The position numbers were made by a program, and so were the translations under genes. Shown here in pieces: positions 1 through 8,051 of a stretch of 64,000 nucleotides of DNA. The DNA lies in NCBI GenBank assembly GCA_002335385.1, contig DCVK01000043.1, forward strand, positions 46,369 to 110,368, written 5' to 3'. Each line of letters opens with the position of its first letter. Within the stretch, counting starts at the first letter, position 1. Under the pieces are notes generated by a model. The model saw nothing but the letters and a program-made list of their open reading frames with translations, was not told the DNA's origin and ran no database searches. The stretch comes from Candidatus Aminicenantes bacterium UBA2190 (GTDB taxonomy: Bacteria > Acidobacteriota > Aminicenantia > UBA2199).

Positions 1-798
1 GAACGTGGCGCGGGACAATGATAAAAAAGAAATCGTTGCCCTGGGCGGGGATGGCCGGCATGAACACCTCTTCGTCCAGCGGGTGGCTGCTGGCCAGGAC
101 CACGATCATCCTGGGCGGTCCCGCCAGGCGCAGGTGGGCGCGGACCTCTTCCGGGGGCGGCAGCTGGCGCGCGCTGCTGACGGCCTCGTCGGCCTTGATG
201 TTGCCGCAGACCGTGATCTTCCCGGCGGGAATATGCAGGCGCAGGAAGCGCTGGCGGTAGATCTCGTTCTGCACCAGGAAGCCGTCGACGCCGCGGAAAA
301 AAGGCCGCAGGACGGGGCGAAAAAAGCGATAGCGTCGGAAGGCTTTTTCCGAGACGCGGCCGTTGATCAGCAGCATGGGGACGCGGCGGCGGCGCAGCAG
401 CGAGATCCAGTTGGGCCAGACCTCCAGCTCGTTGAAGATGACCAGCCGCGGGCGGATGCGGTCGATGAAGCGGCGCACGACGAAGGAGAGATCGAGCGGC
501 GACAGGATCACCGCCAGCCCCGGATACTCCCGGCGCGCGAATTCAAATCCGGCCGGGGTGGTGACCGACAGGACGATGCGCCGGTCCGGCCGCTCCAGGG
601 CGGCGACCAGGGAGCGCAGGCTGCGCACCTCGCCGACGGATACGGCGTGGATCCAGACCGCTTGCCCCGCGGCCGGCTCCAGCTGCGGCCGCAGCCGGCC
701 GCGCAGCAGGCGGCGCTGGGATGGTTTCAGGAATCGGGCGGCCCAGAAAGGCCAGGTGAGCAGAAGCAGCAGGAAGTAGAGGAGATCGAGGATGAGCA
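1..798 (-). CDS. waaA: 3-deoxy-D-manno-octulosonic acid (Kdo) transferase, 3' end outside window
   Basis: This gene encodes a GT30 glycosyltransferase that moves Kdo from CMP-Kdo to the lipid A precursor at the cytoplasmic face of the inner membrane. The 266 visible residues start with a hydrophobic anchor (residues 2-20, LILDLLYFLLLLLTWPFW). The family motif HAVSVGEV follows; its Glu is the catalytic base known in Aquifex WaaA. Later come the FNELEVWPNW block and a CGNIKADE segment that opens the C-terminal Rossmann domain. The domain is cut by the window edge; WaaA is usually about 420 residues. The ATG at 798 has no Shine-Dalgarno but lies 5 bases after an extended -10 (TGCTATAAT). The gene implies an LPS-type outer membrane. 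Confidence 0.9.
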
Positions 799-803
799 TA
801 TTT

Positions 804-809
804 CATTAT
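804..809 (-). promoter_or_regulatory. Extended -10 element of waaA
   Basis: Read on the minus strand the bases are TGC then TATAAT, ending 5 bases before the ATG at 798. No convincing -35 box is seen. The position predicts a leaderless or nearly leaderless transcript. Confidence 0.55.
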
Positions 810-916
810 AGCACAGCCCATCCCGGGAATCACTTGTCCGCGAGCCTGCTTCGCCGGTTCCCGGTGCTGAACATGACGAAGCGGGCGGCTCTTTTTCCAG
901 CCTGGAATTATCCCTG

Positions 917-2884
917 TCAGTTTCCGGTGACGATCCTGTTCTCCAGCTCGGACAGCGACGCTTGGATCTGTTCCGCTGTCAGCAACCGGCCGGCAAAAAT
1001 CACCGCCGTGATCCTTCTTGTGTTGGCGATGTCGTGCAGCGGATCGGCAGCCAGCAGGAGCAGGTCCGCGCACTTGCCGGTTTCCACCGTGCCCAGGTCG
1101 GAGCTACGCCCCATGAATCGCGCAGGATGGATGGTCGCGGCCTGCAACGCCTGCAGGGGGGTCAAGCCGGCCGCGACCAGCAAGCGCAGCTCCTCATGCA
1201 GGGAAAAGCCGGGCACGCAATTGACATATGGCGTGTCGGTGCCGGCCAGCAAGGGCACCCCCAATCGTTGCAGGCGCAGGACAATCCGTTTGGCCCGGCT
1301 CAGCCAGCCTGCAAAGTATTGCCGTTCCCTCCGGGTCCTGGCCGGGTCCTGATCGGGCAATTGCCAGCCGAAGAAGTTCCGGAGGAGCGGGGACACATAT
1401 TTGCTTTCCGGGTAGGGACTACTGTTTCCCGGTTCACGCTGAAGGAGCAATCCATGAAAGACCTGCAGGGTGGGAACCTGCCAAACCATTCGTTCTTTCA
1501 TGGCGGCAAACAGTTCTTCCGCCCGGGATTCATCGTAGTCCTCGAGCATCGTACTGAAAGCGGGGCTGTCAATGAGCGCCTGCGTATCGCCGGCATCTTG
1601 CAGGGCTTCCAGTTCGGAGCAGCGCCTGGACGCAGCGGGCAGGATCCCATCCAAGTGCTCGATGCAGCGCTGTCCCGAACGGATGGCTTCCTGGATGCTC
1701 ACCAGAAGCGGCACATGGCCGTCGAATGGGATGCCCAGCTTGTTGGCGGTTTCGCCGATCGCCCGATACGCATCCCTGGGCAAAAACGTGTACACCTTTA
1801 AAAACTCCGCGCCCTGTTCTTTCATCTCGGCCGCAATGCGCTTGCCGGCCTCGGCATCGGCCACGGCGATCGAGCCCGGCCAAGCGGGCTTGGGACCATC
1901 GAGGATCGGGCTGCCGGCATACACCCTGGGACCGGGGATCTGGCCGGCGGCGATTTTTTCCTGTAACGTCCGCCATTCGCCGGGCATTATGGTCCCGCCC
2001 ATGTAGCGGATGCCGGTCACTCCGTTGGCCAGGAACAGGGGGAAATAGAGCATTGGTTCGCCGATGATATGCATGTGCATATCCCAGAGACCCGGCAGCA
2101 GAAATTGCCCCCGGCCGTCGACGAGCGAATAATCCGCGGGTACCGTTGCCGCAGAGCTGGCGGCGATTTTTTCTATGCGGCCATCCTTGATCAGCACGGT
2201 CATGTTCGGCAGCTTCCGGCCGTTGGCGACATCGATGATGGTCACGTTGGCAATGGCCAAAGGTGAGCTGCCGCAAGGGCTGGAAGTGGCCGTCGCCGCC
2301 TGGGGCGGGGCCAGCTCTGCCAATGCCGCCAACTCTCTTTTTGCCGCCGCGTGACCGGGATCCAGCGCGAGGGCCTTCTGGAATTCGCTCCGGGCCTTGG
2401 CAGGGTCTTCCCGCTTTTTATAAAGCAATCCCAGGTAGAATCTGCCTTCGGCGTTTCGTTCATCCAGCTCCACTACCTTGGTCAGGTCAATCAGGGCGTT
2501 TCCCAAGCTTCCGAACGGCGGCGGAGCCATCAAATTGGCAATGCCGCGGCCCAGCCGTCCGGTTATATTTTCGGGATCAAGCTGAATGGCCCGTTCAAAG
2601 GCGGCGAAGGCAGCCATCCCATATTCGGCCATCTTCATCATGTCCGTGGCTTTGTTGGACATGGCCCCCAAAATATTGCCGTGCCAGGCGTGGTACTCGG
2701 CGTTTTCAGGATCGGCCTGCAGCAATTTCTGGACCAGGTCCAGGGCCTCGTTGGCTTGCTCCTGCCGCAACAGGTGCTGAATTTCCGCCAGGCTTGCGGA
2801 TGATCTTTCTTCACCGGCCAGGGCGTTGGCGGCAGCAAAGACAATGATGAGGAGAGCCAGCCCGTTGATCAGGTTTTTTTTCAT
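917..2884 (-). CDS. Secreted TPR-amidohydrolase fusion protein
   Basis: The 655-residue protein has a signal peptide (residues 1-23, ending ALAG). A TPR region at about 30-190 follows, with the typical A-x-x-x-F-x-x-A-L-x-L-D-P repeat. An amidohydrolase-superfamily metal hydrolase domain spans about 205-650. Candidate metal ligands are the HMH of LWDMHMH, the Lys of FLKVYTF (possible carbamylated bridge), the His of DGHVP and EHLDG, and the Asp of LLAGTDTPY. This arrangement resembles the imidazolonepropionase/prolidase-like branch, but the substrate cannot be told. The start overlaps the PadR gene stop (ATGA), so the two form an operon and this enzyme is the probable target of that regulator. 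Fusion of TPRs to an exported amidohydrolase suggests it acts on or with another envelope protein. Confidence 0.85.
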   Translation of the reverse strand: MKKNLINGLALLIIVFAAANALAGEERSSASLAEIQHLLRQEQANEALDLVQKLLQADPENAEYHAWHGNILGAMSNKATDMMKMAEYGMAAFAAFERAIQLDPENITGRLGRGIANLMAPPPFGSLGNALIDLTKVVELDERNAEGRFYLGLLYKKREDPAKARSEFQKALALDPGHAAAKRELAALAELAPPQAATATSSPCGSSPLAIANVTIIDVANGRKLPNMTVLIKDGRIEKIAASSAATVPADYSLVDGRGQFLLPGLWDMHMHIIGEPMLYFPLFLANGVTGIRYMGGTIMPGEWRTLQEKIAAGQIPGPRVYAGSPILDGPKPAWPGSIAVADAEAGKRIAAEMKEQGAEFLKVYTFLPRDAYRAIGETANKLGIPFDGHVPLLVSIQEAIRSGQRCIEHLDGILPAASRRCSELEALQDAGDTQALIDSPAFSTMLEDYDESRAEELFAAMKERMVWQVPTLQVFHGLLLQREPGNSSPYPESKYVSPLLRNFFGWQLPDQDPARTRRERQYFAGWLSRAKRIVLRLQRLGVPLLAGTDTPYVNCVPGFSLHEELRLLVAAGLTPLQALQAATIHPARFMGRSSDLGTVETGKCADLLLLAADPLHDIANTRRITAVIFAGRLLTAEQIQASLSELENRIVTGN

Positions 2885-3471
2885 GTTTTCTCCTTGACCC
2901 CGTCTTTTCTTTCACTGTTTTCCCATTCGGAGCATTTTCGCAGGCTATCCTTGCACCAGCGCACGGTGGCGGTCAGAGACTTTTTCCCGTAAGCGATCGT
3001 CAGCCTGAAATGGAAATCCGTCAAGTTCCGCCGGCCATTGCTTCTTTGCGCCAGCATCTTTTCAACTGTGGTCAATACGGCCAAGGCCTGTCGGCTGTCG
3101 GCTAATTCCTGTTCAATGTGCATTTGCGTCAGGAGCAAATCCGCCTGGCCACCGAAAAATATCTTCAGCAGGGTCTCGCTGCGGATGATATTGGTCTTTG
3201 CAGGCTGCGCCAGCCAGGTTTTTATCGTGTTCCGCCCTTTTGCAGTCGGCGCATAGCTGGTTTTGCTGGCGGCGCCTCTTCTTTCGCTCTGCTGGACGAC
3301 GGCCAAGCCTTCACGGGTCAGTTTTTTCAAGGTCGGATAGATCTGGCCGTAACTTTCGCTCCAGAACATGCCGGTCGATTGCGCGATCGTTTTTTTTATG
3401 TCATAGCCGGTCATGGGCTTGTGGCACAAGAGCCCGAGCACCGCCATTTTGCTGTTATCGCTTTTTTTCAT
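2881..3471 (-). CDS. PadR family transcriptional regulator
   Basis: The 196-residue protein carries an N-terminal winged helix (MAVLGLLCHKPMTGYDIKK, then YGQIYPTLKKLTREGLA), the hallmark of PadR/Vir-class repressors. A C-terminal helical dimerisation half follows. I chose ATG 3471 because a GGAAG sits 8 bases upstream; a GTG at 3480 in frame is the longer alternative. It is the first gene of an operon with the amidohydrolase. A perfect 13-bp palindrome overlaps its promoter, which points to autorepression. The ligand is unknown; PadR proteins commonly respond to phenolics, drugs or envelope-active compounds. Confidence 0.88.
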   Translation of the reverse strand: MKKSDNSKMAVLGLLCHKPMTGYDIKKTIAQSTGMFWSESYGQIYPTLKKLTREGLAVVQQSERRGAASKTSYAPTAKGRNTIKTWLAQPAKTNIIRSETLLKIFFGGQADLLLTQMHIEQELADSRQALAVLTTVEKMLAQRSNGRRNLTDFHFRLTIAYGKKSLTATVRWCKDSLRKCSEWENSERKDGVKEKT

Positions 3472-3491
3472 TTGCCGCACTTCCGCTATAG

Positions 3492-3532
3492 TATCTATTA
3501 GATATAGTAATACAATTTATCTGATCTGTCAA
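3492..3532 (-). promoter_or_regulatory. padR promoter with overlapping palindromic operator
   Basis: On the minus strand TTGACA (3532-3527) is followed after 17 bases by TACTAT (3509-3504). The palindrome TATCTAATAGATA (3492-3504) starts at the last -10 base and covers the expected transcription start. The geometry suits a repressor site for the PadR protein encoded just downstream. Confidence 0.6.
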
Positions 3533-3587
3533 CCATTAAGACTCATTTCGGGAAAGGGGATTCGTCTGCCCGGCCGGATCACGGCCG

Positions 3588-3616
3588 TTGACTCGGCTTT
3601 TGCGGTCGCATACAAT
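3588..3616 (+). promoter_or_regulatory. Sigma70-type promoter of the GlmU-like gene (leaderless)
   Basis: TTGACT (3588-3593), a 17-base spacer and TACAAT (3611-3616) are followed by exactly 6 bases and then the ATG at 3623. The predicted transcription start is the start codon itself. No Shine-Dalgarno is present. Confidence 0.65.
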
Positions 3617-3622
3617 GCGGCC

Positions 3623-4588
3623 ATGGCAGACAGAATCAAGGCCGTGGTGCTCGCCGCCGGCAAGTCGACGCGCATGAAGTCGGACATCTCCAAGGTGCTG
3701 CACCCCATCCTGGGCAAGGAGATCATCCGCTACCTGCTGGACAGCCTGGCCGGCTGCGGCCTGAAGGCGGAGGACATCGTCGTGGTCGTGGGCGAAAACC
3801 AGCCCGAGATCGAGAAAGCTCTCGGCGGCGGCTTCGTCTATGCGCGCCAGCATGAGCCGCTGGGGACCGCCCATGCCCTGCTCAGCGCTTCCGCGCAGGT
3901 CGCCGGCCATGAAGGCGGCCTGCTGGTGCTGGTCGGCGACAACCCCTACGTCACCGCCGCCGAGCTGCGCCGGCTGATCGACAACCATCGCCAGCATCAA
4001 GCCAGTTGCACCTTCATCAGCGCGGTCTTCGCCGGCGACATCCCCCCCTTCGGCCGGATCGTCCGCGACGGGCAGGCTCGGGTCGAGCGCATCGTCGAGG
4101 AAAAGGATGCCAGCCCCGAAGAGCGGCGCATCCGCGAGGTGAACGCCTCGATCTATCTTTTTGACAACCCGGTCGTTTTCCCCCTGCTGTCGAGTATCGG
4201 CAACGGCAATGCCAAGAAGGAATACTACCTGACCGACATCATCGCCATCCTGCGCCGCCGGGGCCTGGGCGTTGAGGCGGTCCAGGCCGGTGACAGCGAC
4301 ATCGCCATCGGCATCAACGACCGCCACGACCTGCAGCTGGCGCAGGCGAAGTTCAACCGACGCCACCAGCAGCAGCTGCTCGAGAACGGGGTGACCATCC
4401 TGCAGCCCGAGACCGTGACCATCGAGCACGACGTGCAGGTCGGGCGCGACAGCGTGATCTATCCCTGCACCTACCTCGGCGCCGGCACGCGCATCGGCTG
4501 TCATTGCTCCATCGGCCCCTTCGCCTGCCTGATGAACGCCCGCGTCCCCGACGGCGGAAAGCGCGAATTCGTCAAGGAACAGGGCTGA
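3623..4588 (+). CDS. GlmU-like NTP-transferase with truncated left-handed beta-helix
   Basis: Residues 1-230 form a nucleotidyltransferase of the GlmU type. The signature LAAGKSTRMKSDISKVLHP binds the nucleotide, and EPLGTAHALL, VGDNPY and VNASIYLFD match conserved GlmU blocks. The likely reaction is UTP plus N-acetylglucosamine-1-phosphate giving UDP-GlcNAc. The beta-helix that follows has only a few hexapeptide turns and the protein ends at 321 residues, whereas bifunctional GlmU is near 455. The acetyl-CoA binding and catalytic part is absent, so glucosamine-1-phosphate acetylation would need another enzyme. Start chosen at ATG 3623 from the promoter position; an open frame runs further upstream but lacks similarity. 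glmS lies at 26646. Confidence 0.85.
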   Translation: MADRIKAVVLAAGKSTRMKSDISKVLHPILGKEIIRYLLDSLAGCGLKAEDIVVVVGENQPEIEKALGGGFVYARQHEPLGTAHALLSASAQVAGHEGGLLVLVGDNPYVTAAELRRLIDNHRQHQASCTFISAVFAGDIPPFGRIVRDGQARVERIVEEKDASPEERRIREVNASIYLFDNPVVFPLLSSIGNGNAKKEYYLTDIIAILRRRGLGVEAVQAGDSDIAIGINDRHDLQLAQAKFNRRHQQQLLENGVTILQPETVTIEHDVQVGRDSVIYPCTYLGAGTRIGCHCSIGPFACLMNARVPDGGKREFVKEQG

Positions 4589-4606
4589 AGCCTTCCCGTG
4601 CCGCGA

Positions 4607-4634
4607 TTGACTTTTTAATAAATTGAAATATAAT
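4607..4634 (+). promoter_or_regulatory. Promoter of the Hfq-like/pdxA pair
   Basis: TTGACT (4607-4612), 16-base spacer and a consensus TATAAT (4629-4634). The mRNA would start near 4641 and carry a short leader with AGGAG at 4654-4658 before the ATG at 4664. Confidence 0.65.
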
Positions 4635-4663
4635 GGGGTCAACCCTGTTTCGTAGGAGCATTG

Positions 4664-4990
4664 ATGATCAGAAAGTTGATCAAGCCGAATTTCAAAGAGA
4701 TAAAACAGAAGTCCAACCAGGAAAACAAGCGCAAGCCGCCGCCGCCCTACAAGACCCACGCCGAGAATTATTATTATATCAAGCAGATGAACAACCGGAC
4801 CCAGCTGGTCTTCGAGCTGATGACCGGCGAGACGCTCAAGGGGATGCTCGACTGGTACGATGAAAAGTGCCTGAAGGTCAAGAAGCTCGACGGCGGCACC
4901 TTGATCGTGTTCAAATCCCACATCAAGTACATCTATAAAAACCCCGACTTTGCCGAACCCCAGCGCGAAGAATCCGGACCCGGCAAATAG
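4664..4990 (+). CDS. Hfq-like LSm-fold RNA-binding protein
   Basis: The 108-residue protein has a basic, proline-containing N-terminal extension (residues 1-40, with KRKPPPPYK) followed by an Sm-like core at about 41-95. The Sm1-type pattern is LVFELMTGETLKGMLDWYDE, and the segment IVFKSHIKYIYK corresponds to the YKHAIS motif of Hfq. Hfq is a hexameric chaperone for small RNA-mRNA pairing; the same role here is inferred from fold only. The N-terminal extension is not usual for Hfq, which begins almost directly with the Sm core. The ATG at 4664 has AGGAG five bases upstream. The 3' end overlaps pdxA by 41 bases in another frame, so the two are cotranscribed. Confidence 0.75.
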   Translation: MIRKLIKPNFKEIKQKSNQENKRKPPPPYKTHAENYYYIKQMNNRTQLVFELMTGETLKGMLDWYDEKCLKVKKLDGGTLIVFKSHIKYIYKNPDFAEPQREESGPGK

Positions 4991-5888
4991 GGTCATTGCC
5001 GTTACCCTGGGCGACCCCCAAGGGATCGGGCCCGAGGTCATCGCCAAGAGCCTGGCCCTGGCCGCTCCGTCCGCTTCGCTGCTGGTCGTCGGCAGCAGCC
5101 GCCATTTCCCCCCGGGCGGCCTGCGCCTGCTCCACGATGCCTGCGAGATCCACCGCGGCGAAACGGCATTTCTGGAGGTGGCGGACGAAACGGGCGCGGG
5201 GGATCCCTCGTTCCGCTGGGTCAGGACGGCGGTGGATCTGGCCCGGAAAGGCAAGGTCCAGGCCGTGGTCACGGCCCCGGTGAGCAAGGACAAGTGGCTG
5301 GCCAGCGGTCTGCCCTATCGCGGGCACACCGATTATTTCGCAACCCTTGCACCGGCGCCGGCCATGTTCTTCTGGTCGCCCGGGCTGAAGGTGGCCCTCT
5401 TTACTCACCACATCCCCCTGCGCGATGTATTTGCCCGCCTGGAGCGCGGCGCGATCAAGGTTTTTGTTCGCCAGGTCGCCGGCGAACTGCAGCGGCTGTT
5501 CGGGCAGGAGTTCACCTATTTTTTCAGCGGCCTGAATCCCCATGCCGGGGAGAGCGGCCGCCTCGGGCGCGAAGAGATCGAGGTGCTTCTCCCCGCCATC
5601 GGCGATCTGCGGGATGAGATCCGGGTGGCCGGGCTCTTCCCGCCCGATGTCGTCTTCAGCAAAGCCCGCTCCGTGAAGGGCGCGGTGGTCATCGCCTGGA
5701 GCCACGACCAGGGGCTGATCCCCTTCAAGCTGCTGCATGGCGGCGACGGGGTGCAGCTGACCCTCGGGCTGCCGTTCATCCGCACATCGCCCGTTCACGG
5801 GACGGCTTTCGACATCGCCGGCAAGGGGATCGCCGATCCCTCCAGCATGCTGGCCGCCATCCGCCTGGCCGAATCACTGCTGCGCTGA
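4950..5888 (+). CDS. pdxA: 4-hydroxythreonine-4-phosphate dehydrogenase
   Basis: PdxA oxidises 4-phosphooxy-L-threonine in the DXP-dependent pyridoxal phosphate pathway and is a cytoplasmic metal-dependent dimer. Visible family blocks are VTLGDPQGIGPEV near the N terminus, TAPVSKDKW, GHTDYFA, LFTHHIPLRDV (metal His), GLNPHAGE and PVHGTAFDIAGKGIADPSS near the C terminus. Length (312 residues) fits the family at about 330. The start is a TTG at 4950 inside the preceding Hfq-like gene; no ATG or GTG lies between it and the first conserved motif, so it is probably translated by coupling. No other pyridoxal genes are nearby. Confidence 0.92.
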   Translation: MPNPSAKNPDPANRVIAVTLGDPQGIGPEVIAKSLALAAPSASLLVVGSSRHFPPGGLRLLHDACEIHRGETAFLEVADETGAGDPSFRWVRTAVDLARKGKVQAVVTAPVSKDKWLASGLPYRGHTDYFATLAPAPAMFFWSPGLKVALFTHHIPLRDVFARLERGAIKVFVRQVAGELQRLFGQEFTYFFSGLNPHAGESGRLGREEIEVLLPAIGDLRDEIRVAGLFPPDVVFSKARSVKGAVVIAWSHDQGLIPFKLLHGGDGVQLTLGLPFIRTSPVHGTAFDIAGKGIADPSSMLAAIRLAESLLR

Positions 5889-5906
5889 GCTGCCTGCCGG
5901 GGAACT

Positions 5907-7694
5907 TCAGTCCCGTTCCTTCCCCTTTTTCCCTTCTTCCTCGGCCCGGATCTTCTCCTGGATCCGGCGCAGCTCCTCCTGGATCATCCGCAGCTCCTCG
6001 GCGATTTTTTTGCCGGCCTCATCCGTCAGCCTGTTCGTTTCAGCCTGCAGCCGCTTCAGCTCGATGGTCAGATCCCGGCTTTCCTCCCTGGCCTTTTTCA
6101 GGGAGTGCTGTTTTTCCTTTTGCAGCTCGGTCAATGCTTTTTCCTTGGCCAGCTTCAGCTTGCGGATCTCGTCCTGGAGCATGACCTTGGCCTCGTCGCT
6201 GATGTGGCCCTTCAGGTTTTCCATTTTCTGCGTGAAGCCGCGGACGTCCCATACCCGCTTTTCGCTCTTGTCCGGGACCAGGGAGAATTTCCGCGGTTGG
6301 CCGTCGCGGTAGACGGAGAGGAGCACGGCCTCCTTGTCCTGCAAGGCGTCGAGGGCCCGGCGCAGGTCGGCCGCGCTGCGCAAGGGGCTGTCATTGGCCC
6401 GGACGATGACATCCCCGGCCTTCAGCCCGCCCTTGCCGGCGGCAGAGCCCTCAACGATGCGGGAGACCAGCAGGCCGTATCCCTCCCTGACCGCGAATTT
6501 CTCTCCCAGGTCGGCGGTGATGTCGATGACGTCGACGCCCAGCTGCCGGGAGCCGCTGAACTCGATGACGTAGTTCCGCACCTTGGGCAGGGCCGAATCC
6601 AGATCGGCGAGTTCGGGCAATTCGCCGAGTCGCTCGAACCATTCGGGAAGGTCGGGAATTTCCGGGATGGTGATGGGCCGCGGCGGCTCCGGGGGAACGA
6701 TCCGGCCCCGCTCGCCGAGCACCACGTCCAGCCGCAGCGCCTGGTTGCCCCGGCTGACCGTGACGTCGACCTTGTCGCCGGCAAAGCGGAACGCCAGCGC
6801 GGAGACGATGTCATGCCAGTTGGCGACCGGCTTGCCGGCGAGCTTCACGAGGCGGTCGCCGCCGGCGATGCCGGCCTTGGCCGCCGGAGATCCCGGGGAG
6901 GTTTCCTGGACCAGGTTCGTATCCTCGCTGAAGACGATCCCCAGCCAGCCCGGAACGATCTTGCCGGTGCTCTTCAGCTTTTCGGCCAGGCGCCGCACCG
7001 GCGCGATGGGGATGGCGTAGCAGAGGCTGTCGCCGCGGCTGCGGTCGCCTCTGACCACGATGGACGCCGATTGGTCCTTGAAGGTCAGATCGGGGCTGAA
7101 GGAAAAGCCGACGCTGCCGCGGATGATGCCCAGCAGTTCGCCGTTCTTGTTGACCACGGCCCCGCCGGCCGCGCCGGGGGCGACCGGGGCGTTCAGGATC
7201 AGCTCGTTTTCGCCGAGCCTGCTGACGATGCCCTGGGAGATGGCCGGGAATTTCTCGTAGAACAGGCCGACCAGCGCCACCCAGTTGCCGACCTCGGCCG
7301 GCCCGGCCAGCGGCAGGGTCGGCAGCTTCCTTTTGTCGAGGCGCAGCAGGGTCAGCCCGGAACGGTCATCCTGGCCGGCGACTCGGGCCGTGATCAGCTC
7401 GCCCTTGGTGGTCTCCACCGCCAGCTTCGCGAACGGGCGCTTGGTGACCAGCGCCGAGGTGATGACCAGCCCGTCCTCCAGGGCGATGCCGCTGGCGACG
7501 TATTTCCTGCCGTTCTCGGCGATGACCTTCACCAGGGAGGGGGCGACTTTCTCGAGGATGGCACGGATCTGGTTCTCGATGTTGTCAATGGAATCATCTG
7601 AACGGCCATGTTCTTCCCCCCGGGGCACGGCGTGCAGCTCTGGAGCGTACCAGAGCAGCACCAGGATCAGTATAATGAACAGTATTTTTTTCAT
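5907..7694 (-). CDS. Catalytically degenerate HtrA-like protein with two PDZ domains and coiled coil
   Basis: The 595-residue exported protein has a signal peptide (1-22), a trypsin-like domain (about 45-240), PDZ domains at about 245-325 and 395-470, and a charged coiled coil (about 480-590). The fold follows DegP/HtrA, but all three catalytic positions are changed. The His position reads Ala81 (VITSALV), the Asp position reads Gly113 (RSGLTLL), and the Ser position reads Ala176 (PGAAGGAV instead of GNSGGP). It should therefore bind but not cut substrates. It sits 9 bases after a putative anti-sigma gene in an ECF sigma operon, with AGGAG before its ATG. A periplasmic chaperone, scaffold or stress sensor is a reasonable inference. 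Confidence 0.85.
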   Translation of the reverse strand: MKKILFIILILVLLWYAPELHAVPRGEEHGRSDDSIDNIENQIRAILEKVAPSLVKVIAENGRKYVASGIALEDGLVITSALVTKRPFAKLAVETTKGELITARVAGQDDRSGLTLLRLDKRKLPTLPLAGPAEVGNWVALVGLFYEKFPAISQGIVSRLGENELILNAPVAPGAAGGAVVNKNGELLGIIRGSVGFSFSPDLTFKDQSASIVVRGDRSRGDSLCYAIPIAPVRRLAEKLKSTGKIVPGWLGIVFSEDTNLVQETSPGSPAAKAGIAGGDRLVKLAGKPVANWHDIVSALAFRFAGDKVDVTVSRGNQALRLDVVLGERGRIVPPEPPRPITIPEIPDLPEWFERLGELPELADLDSALPKVRNYVIEFSGSRQLGVDVIDITADLGEKFAVREGYGLLVSRIVEGSAAGKGGLKAGDVIVRANDSPLRSAADLRRALDALQDKEAVLLSVYRDGQPRKFSLVPDKSEKRVWDVRGFTQKMENLKGHISDEAKVMLQDEIRKLKLAKEKALTELQKEKQHSLKKAREESRDLTIELKRLQAETNRLTDEAGKKIAEELRMIQEELRRIQEKIRAEEEGKKGKERD

Positions 7695-7703
7695 GGTCTT
7701 CTC

Positions 7704-8051
7704 CTAGATCTGGTTCCGGGACGCCTGCGGCGTTTCGGCCCCGCTGCCCAGCGCCACCGGCTGCAGGGTATAGCGCGTGAGGCTGTCGGAGGTTGAAAAG
7801 AACAACTCTTCACTCAGCGGGATCTCCACCTTGTCCGCGGCCGTGAGCGGACCGCGGGCGGCAGCCGGGCGGAAAGGCTGGAACACGGCCAGTAGCAGCA
7901 CGGTCGCGGCAGCGGTGGCGGCCGCCAGGCCGAGACCGGCCTTGCGCTGCCGCTTCCTCCTGTGGATCTTGGCAAAGACCCGCGCCTCGAAATCACCGCC
8001 GGGCCCGTCCTCTGCGTCACCCGCCGTAAAAATTAACTGCCAATCATGCAT
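7704..8051 (-). CDS. Small single-pass membrane protein, probable anti-sigma factor
   Basis: The 115-residue protein has a cytoplasmic N-terminal part rich in acidic then basic residues, one membrane segment at about 42-60 (LGLAAATAAATVLLLAVF) and a periplasmic tail of about 55 residues. No zinc-finger motif is present. Its start overlaps the last codons of the ECF sigma gene and its stop lies 9 bases before the PDZ protein. Position, size and topology are those of an ECF anti-sigma factor, but I see no sequence motif that proves it. Confidence 0.65.
   Translation of the reverse strand: MHDWQLIFTAGDAEDGPGGDFEARVFAKIHRRKRQRKAGLGLAAATAAATVLLLAVFQPFRPAAARGPLTAADKVEIPLSEELFFSTSDSLTRYTLQPVALGSGAETPQASRNQI

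Noticed and set aside
5..811. Plus-strand open frame of 268 codons at the left edge
   Set aside because: The opposite strand encodes a clear Kdo transferase with family motifs; the plus frame is its low-complexity shadow.
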